Source: Berkiella sp964606325 (GTDB lineage: Bacteria; Pseudomonadota; Gammaproteobacteria; Berkiellales; Berkiellaceae). From it: DNA of 24,245 nucleotides. Shown piece after piece: positions 22,839 to 24,245 of the stretch. The notes below the pieces were generated by a model, which saw only the letters and a program-made list of their open reading frames with translations, was not told where the DNA came from and searched no databases. The position numbers and the translations under genes were made by a program. Within the stretch, counting starts at the first letter, position 1. Every line of letters starts with the position of its first letter. The stretch spans positions 1-24,245 of the forward strand of contig CAZSGE010000041.1 of assembly GCA_964606325.1 (NCBI GenBank), given 5' to 3'.

Positions 22839-23495
22839 TTAATATTTGATTACAGGAAAATTAAAATAGGTGTCAGGAAAGCATTCATCACTATAGGTGA
22901 AATGCCACCATTCTTGCATTATGCCAATAAAGCCATAATCTAACATAAGCTGCTTTAAAAATTGACGATGTCTATAGACCTTATCGCTGACATCACGACT
23001 ATCAGGATGGGATAACACGTCCATATAATCAAATCGTGTCCCCATATCCAACAGTGTGCCTGTTGCTTTATCGATAATATTCAAATCCACGGTTGAGCCA
23101 CGTGAATGTGTCGATTTTCTTGCAATATAACCTAATTTAAAAAAATCTCGTTTATCGACATTCGGATAGTAATCATGTTTCGTTTTTTGACAATCAGATT
23201 GACTCCAAGTCCAAAAATCTTCACAAGCCATTTCCGGTCTATAGGTATCCCAGATAACCAATGTAGGTTCTGTCATGTTAAGCAAGGTCTTCGCTTCGCT
23301 CGATTGCAAGGCCTTGGTCATTTTAGCCAAAGCCTTCGCAGGTTTTTCCGTGAGAAGGGCAACCCCATCAGGGGCATACCCCGCTAAGGGACGCCCAATA
23401 AGGTTATCATGGGTGCAATATTTGAGATCGATAACCAAGTCAGGAGCGATTGTTGCAAGTTCAACAAACCCCTCAGGTAAGCGATGATTTCCCAT
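22839..23495 (-). CDS. D-alanyl-D-alanine dipeptidase (VanX/DdpX family, M15D)
   Basis: 218 residues (VanX 202, DdpX 193). It hydrolyses D-Ala-D-Ala. All family residues are present at the expected spacing: Arg86 (WDTYRP), zinc ligands His130 and Asp137 in STHSRGSTVDL, Glu195 and His198 in EWWHF, and the GTRFD loop at 152-156. No signal peptide, so a cytoplasmic site is likely. No vanH, vanA or other resistance genes are near, so this is more likely peptidoglycan recycling or D-Ala salvage, as proposed for DdpX, than glycopeptide resistance. It precedes argS by 12 bases. AGAAGG lies upstream of the ATG, and a TATACT box at 23511-23516 (minus strand) could be the -10. Confidence 0.93.
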   Translation of the reverse strand: MGNHRLPEGFVELATIAPDLVIDLKYCTHDNLIGRPLAGYAPDGVALLTEKPAKALAKMTKALQSSEAKTLLNMTEPTLVIWDTYRPEMACEDFWTWSQSDCQKTKHDYYPNVDKRDFFKLGYIARKSTHSRGSTVDLNIIDKATGTLLDMGTRFDYMDVLSHPDSRDVSDKVYRHRQFLKQLMLDYGFIGIMQEWWHFTYSDECFPDTYFNFPVIKY

Positions 23496-23627
23496 ATTTG
23501 TTAGCCTTCTAGTATACTGTTTCCGTTCAGTCCTATATTAGGGCATTTTCATCGGAAGATGGGAAGATCTTAGATTTAAAATCAGCTATTATTTTGCAAC
23601 TGTCCAAAACCATAAGCGAAATTAACT

Positions 23628-24020
23628 TTGTCTAAGCCAACTATTGCTCAAAAAAGACAACGTGCCCGAGAAATTAGGGAATTTTTGCTTGGTTTGCCTT
23701 TAGCGGCCCACAGCCCAATGATTGACTATGACGCCTTAGTTAAGGAACTTTCATTTTTTGAAGGTCTAATCATGCGTCTATGGGCGTTTATAGATAAGCT
23801 AAAGAAATTTTCGCCATTGGAGCGCCTACAATGGATGGTTGATGCTTTTGCAAATCCCACCTCATCGAGCGATGGAAAATCGGCAAACAGCAACAATGAG
23901 ATCTATGATAGTACCCAAGATATACCTGAGTACCAACCTGAACAAGTCAATGTAAAACGCCCTAGCAAGGCAAAAGCAAAGGCTAACCCAAAAAGAAAGC
24001 AAACCATCACTACCCCCTAA
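23628..24020 (+). CDS. Small protein with bipartite NLS-like tail
   Basis: 130 residues from a TTG at 23628; the first in-frame ATG (residue 31) would cut off a well-formed N-terminal basic helix (TIAQKRQRAREIREFLLGL), so the TTG is preferred although its ribosome site is weak. Residues 30-75 are helical with hydrophobic faces (FFEGLIMRLWAFIDKLKKF, ERLQWMVDAFA). A Ser/Asn-rich linker follows, then residues 110-124, KRPSKAKAKANPKRK, which match the classical bipartite nuclear localisation pattern KR-x10-KRK exactly. No known domain. A host-nucleus-directed effector is an inference; a nucleoid-binding basic tail is the plain alternative. Its stop overlaps the convergent partial gene by 11 bases. 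Confidence 0.65.
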   Translation: MSKPTIAQKRQRAREIREFLLGLPLAAHSPMIDYDALVKELSFFEGLIMRLWAFIDKLKKFSPLERLQWMVDAFANPTSSSDGKSANSNNEIYDSTQDIPEYQPEQVNVKRPSKAKAKANPKRKQTITTP

Positions 24021-24245
24021 CTTGAGGCGGTAACGTCAGCTTGTCATTGTATTCTTGTGGAAAGCGAATATTGTTTATTAACCAGCGTTTATCACTTGCT
24101 GTTGTTCCGATAACGGCATACTGAAATTCAACAACAAACTGTTTATCTTGATAAGTAGTAACAACACCAACCACAAGTCCAGTATTATCTTGCGGATAGG
24201 TTTCGTTCTTTATCCAAACAACATCTTTATACTGATCTAAACCGG
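24010..24245 (-). CDS. Partial hypothetical protein (C-terminal 77 residues)
   Basis: The frame enters from the right edge (first full codon ends at 24243) and stops at 24010. The visible part reads GLDQYKDVVWIKNETYPQDN, then strands LVVGVVTTYQDKQFVVEFQYAVIG, then KRWLINNIRFPQEYN, a beta-rich pattern like small periplasmic or NTF2-like domains (the ending RWLINNIRF is common in such folds). No family is assigned. It is convergent with the NLS-tail gene and overlaps its last 11 bases. Confidence 0.6.
   Translation of the reverse strand, partial: GLDQYKDVVWIKNETYPQDNTGLVVGVVTTYQDKQFVVEFQYAVIGTTASDKRWLINNIRFPQEYNDKLTLPPQVRG

Noticed and set aside
22839..23495. Glycopeptide-resistance locus
   Set aside because: Only a VanX-type dipeptidase is present; no vanH, vanA, vanR or vanS is in the window.

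Overview
The window reads as chromosomal DNA of an AT-rich gammaproteobacterium with an intracellular, amoeba-associated lifestyle, probably of the Legionella/Coxiella/Berkiella kind. This is an inference. It rests on a gamma-type RpoS, RmuC, YchJ and IspG next to two large Sel1-repeat proteins, two papain-fold proteins, a protein carrying three ubiquitin-interacting motifs, and several orphan proteins with basic, nuclear-localisation-like tails. I see no insertion sequences, tRNA, rRNA or CRISPR arrays. Coding density is high and no gene-free stretch exceeds 300 bases.

Layout. (a) 1-2310: a partial gene at the left edge and a 442-residue protein with a His...Asn-Cys papain-like signature, both leftward. 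Diverging from them is a small rightward gene for a double-glycine-leader, microcin-like peptide, whose promoter carries a Fur-box-like palindrome. A hairpin separates it from a convergent conserved 96-residue protein. (b) 2352-6602: two divergent secreted Sel1-repeat proteins, one with a 14-unit Gln/Pro/Ala-rich octapeptide array, and a small Cys-rich protein overlapping the end of the second. (c) 6776-9220: the triple-UIM protein and ispG. (d) 9389-11676: small coiled-coil and membrane proteins and the stress sigma factor rpoS. (e) 11673-13400: a hipBA toxin-antitoxin operon with palindromic operators over its promoter. (f) 13509-15534: rmuC translationally coupled to an unknown gene, closed by a terminator. 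(g) 15667-20060: a YiiX-like hydrolase, then a three-gene run of alpha/beta hydrolase, ychJ and a SerB-SerA fusion, closed by a 15-bp hairpin. (h) 20127-24245: a membrane protein with a basic tail, the argS / VanX-type dipeptidase pair, a small protein with a bipartite NLS-like tail, and a partial gene at the right edge.

Housekeeping functions (isoprenoid precursors, serine synthesis, arginyl-tRNA charging, stress sigma factor, DNA maintenance) are interleaved with accessory genes. The accessory genes fit two themes: host interaction (UIM protein, Sel1 proteins, papain-fold enzymes, NLS-like proteins) and competition or persistence (microcin-like peptide, hipBA). The strongest leads are the three UIMs at 6776-7879 and the Fur-box-controlled microcin-like gene at 1727-1969.
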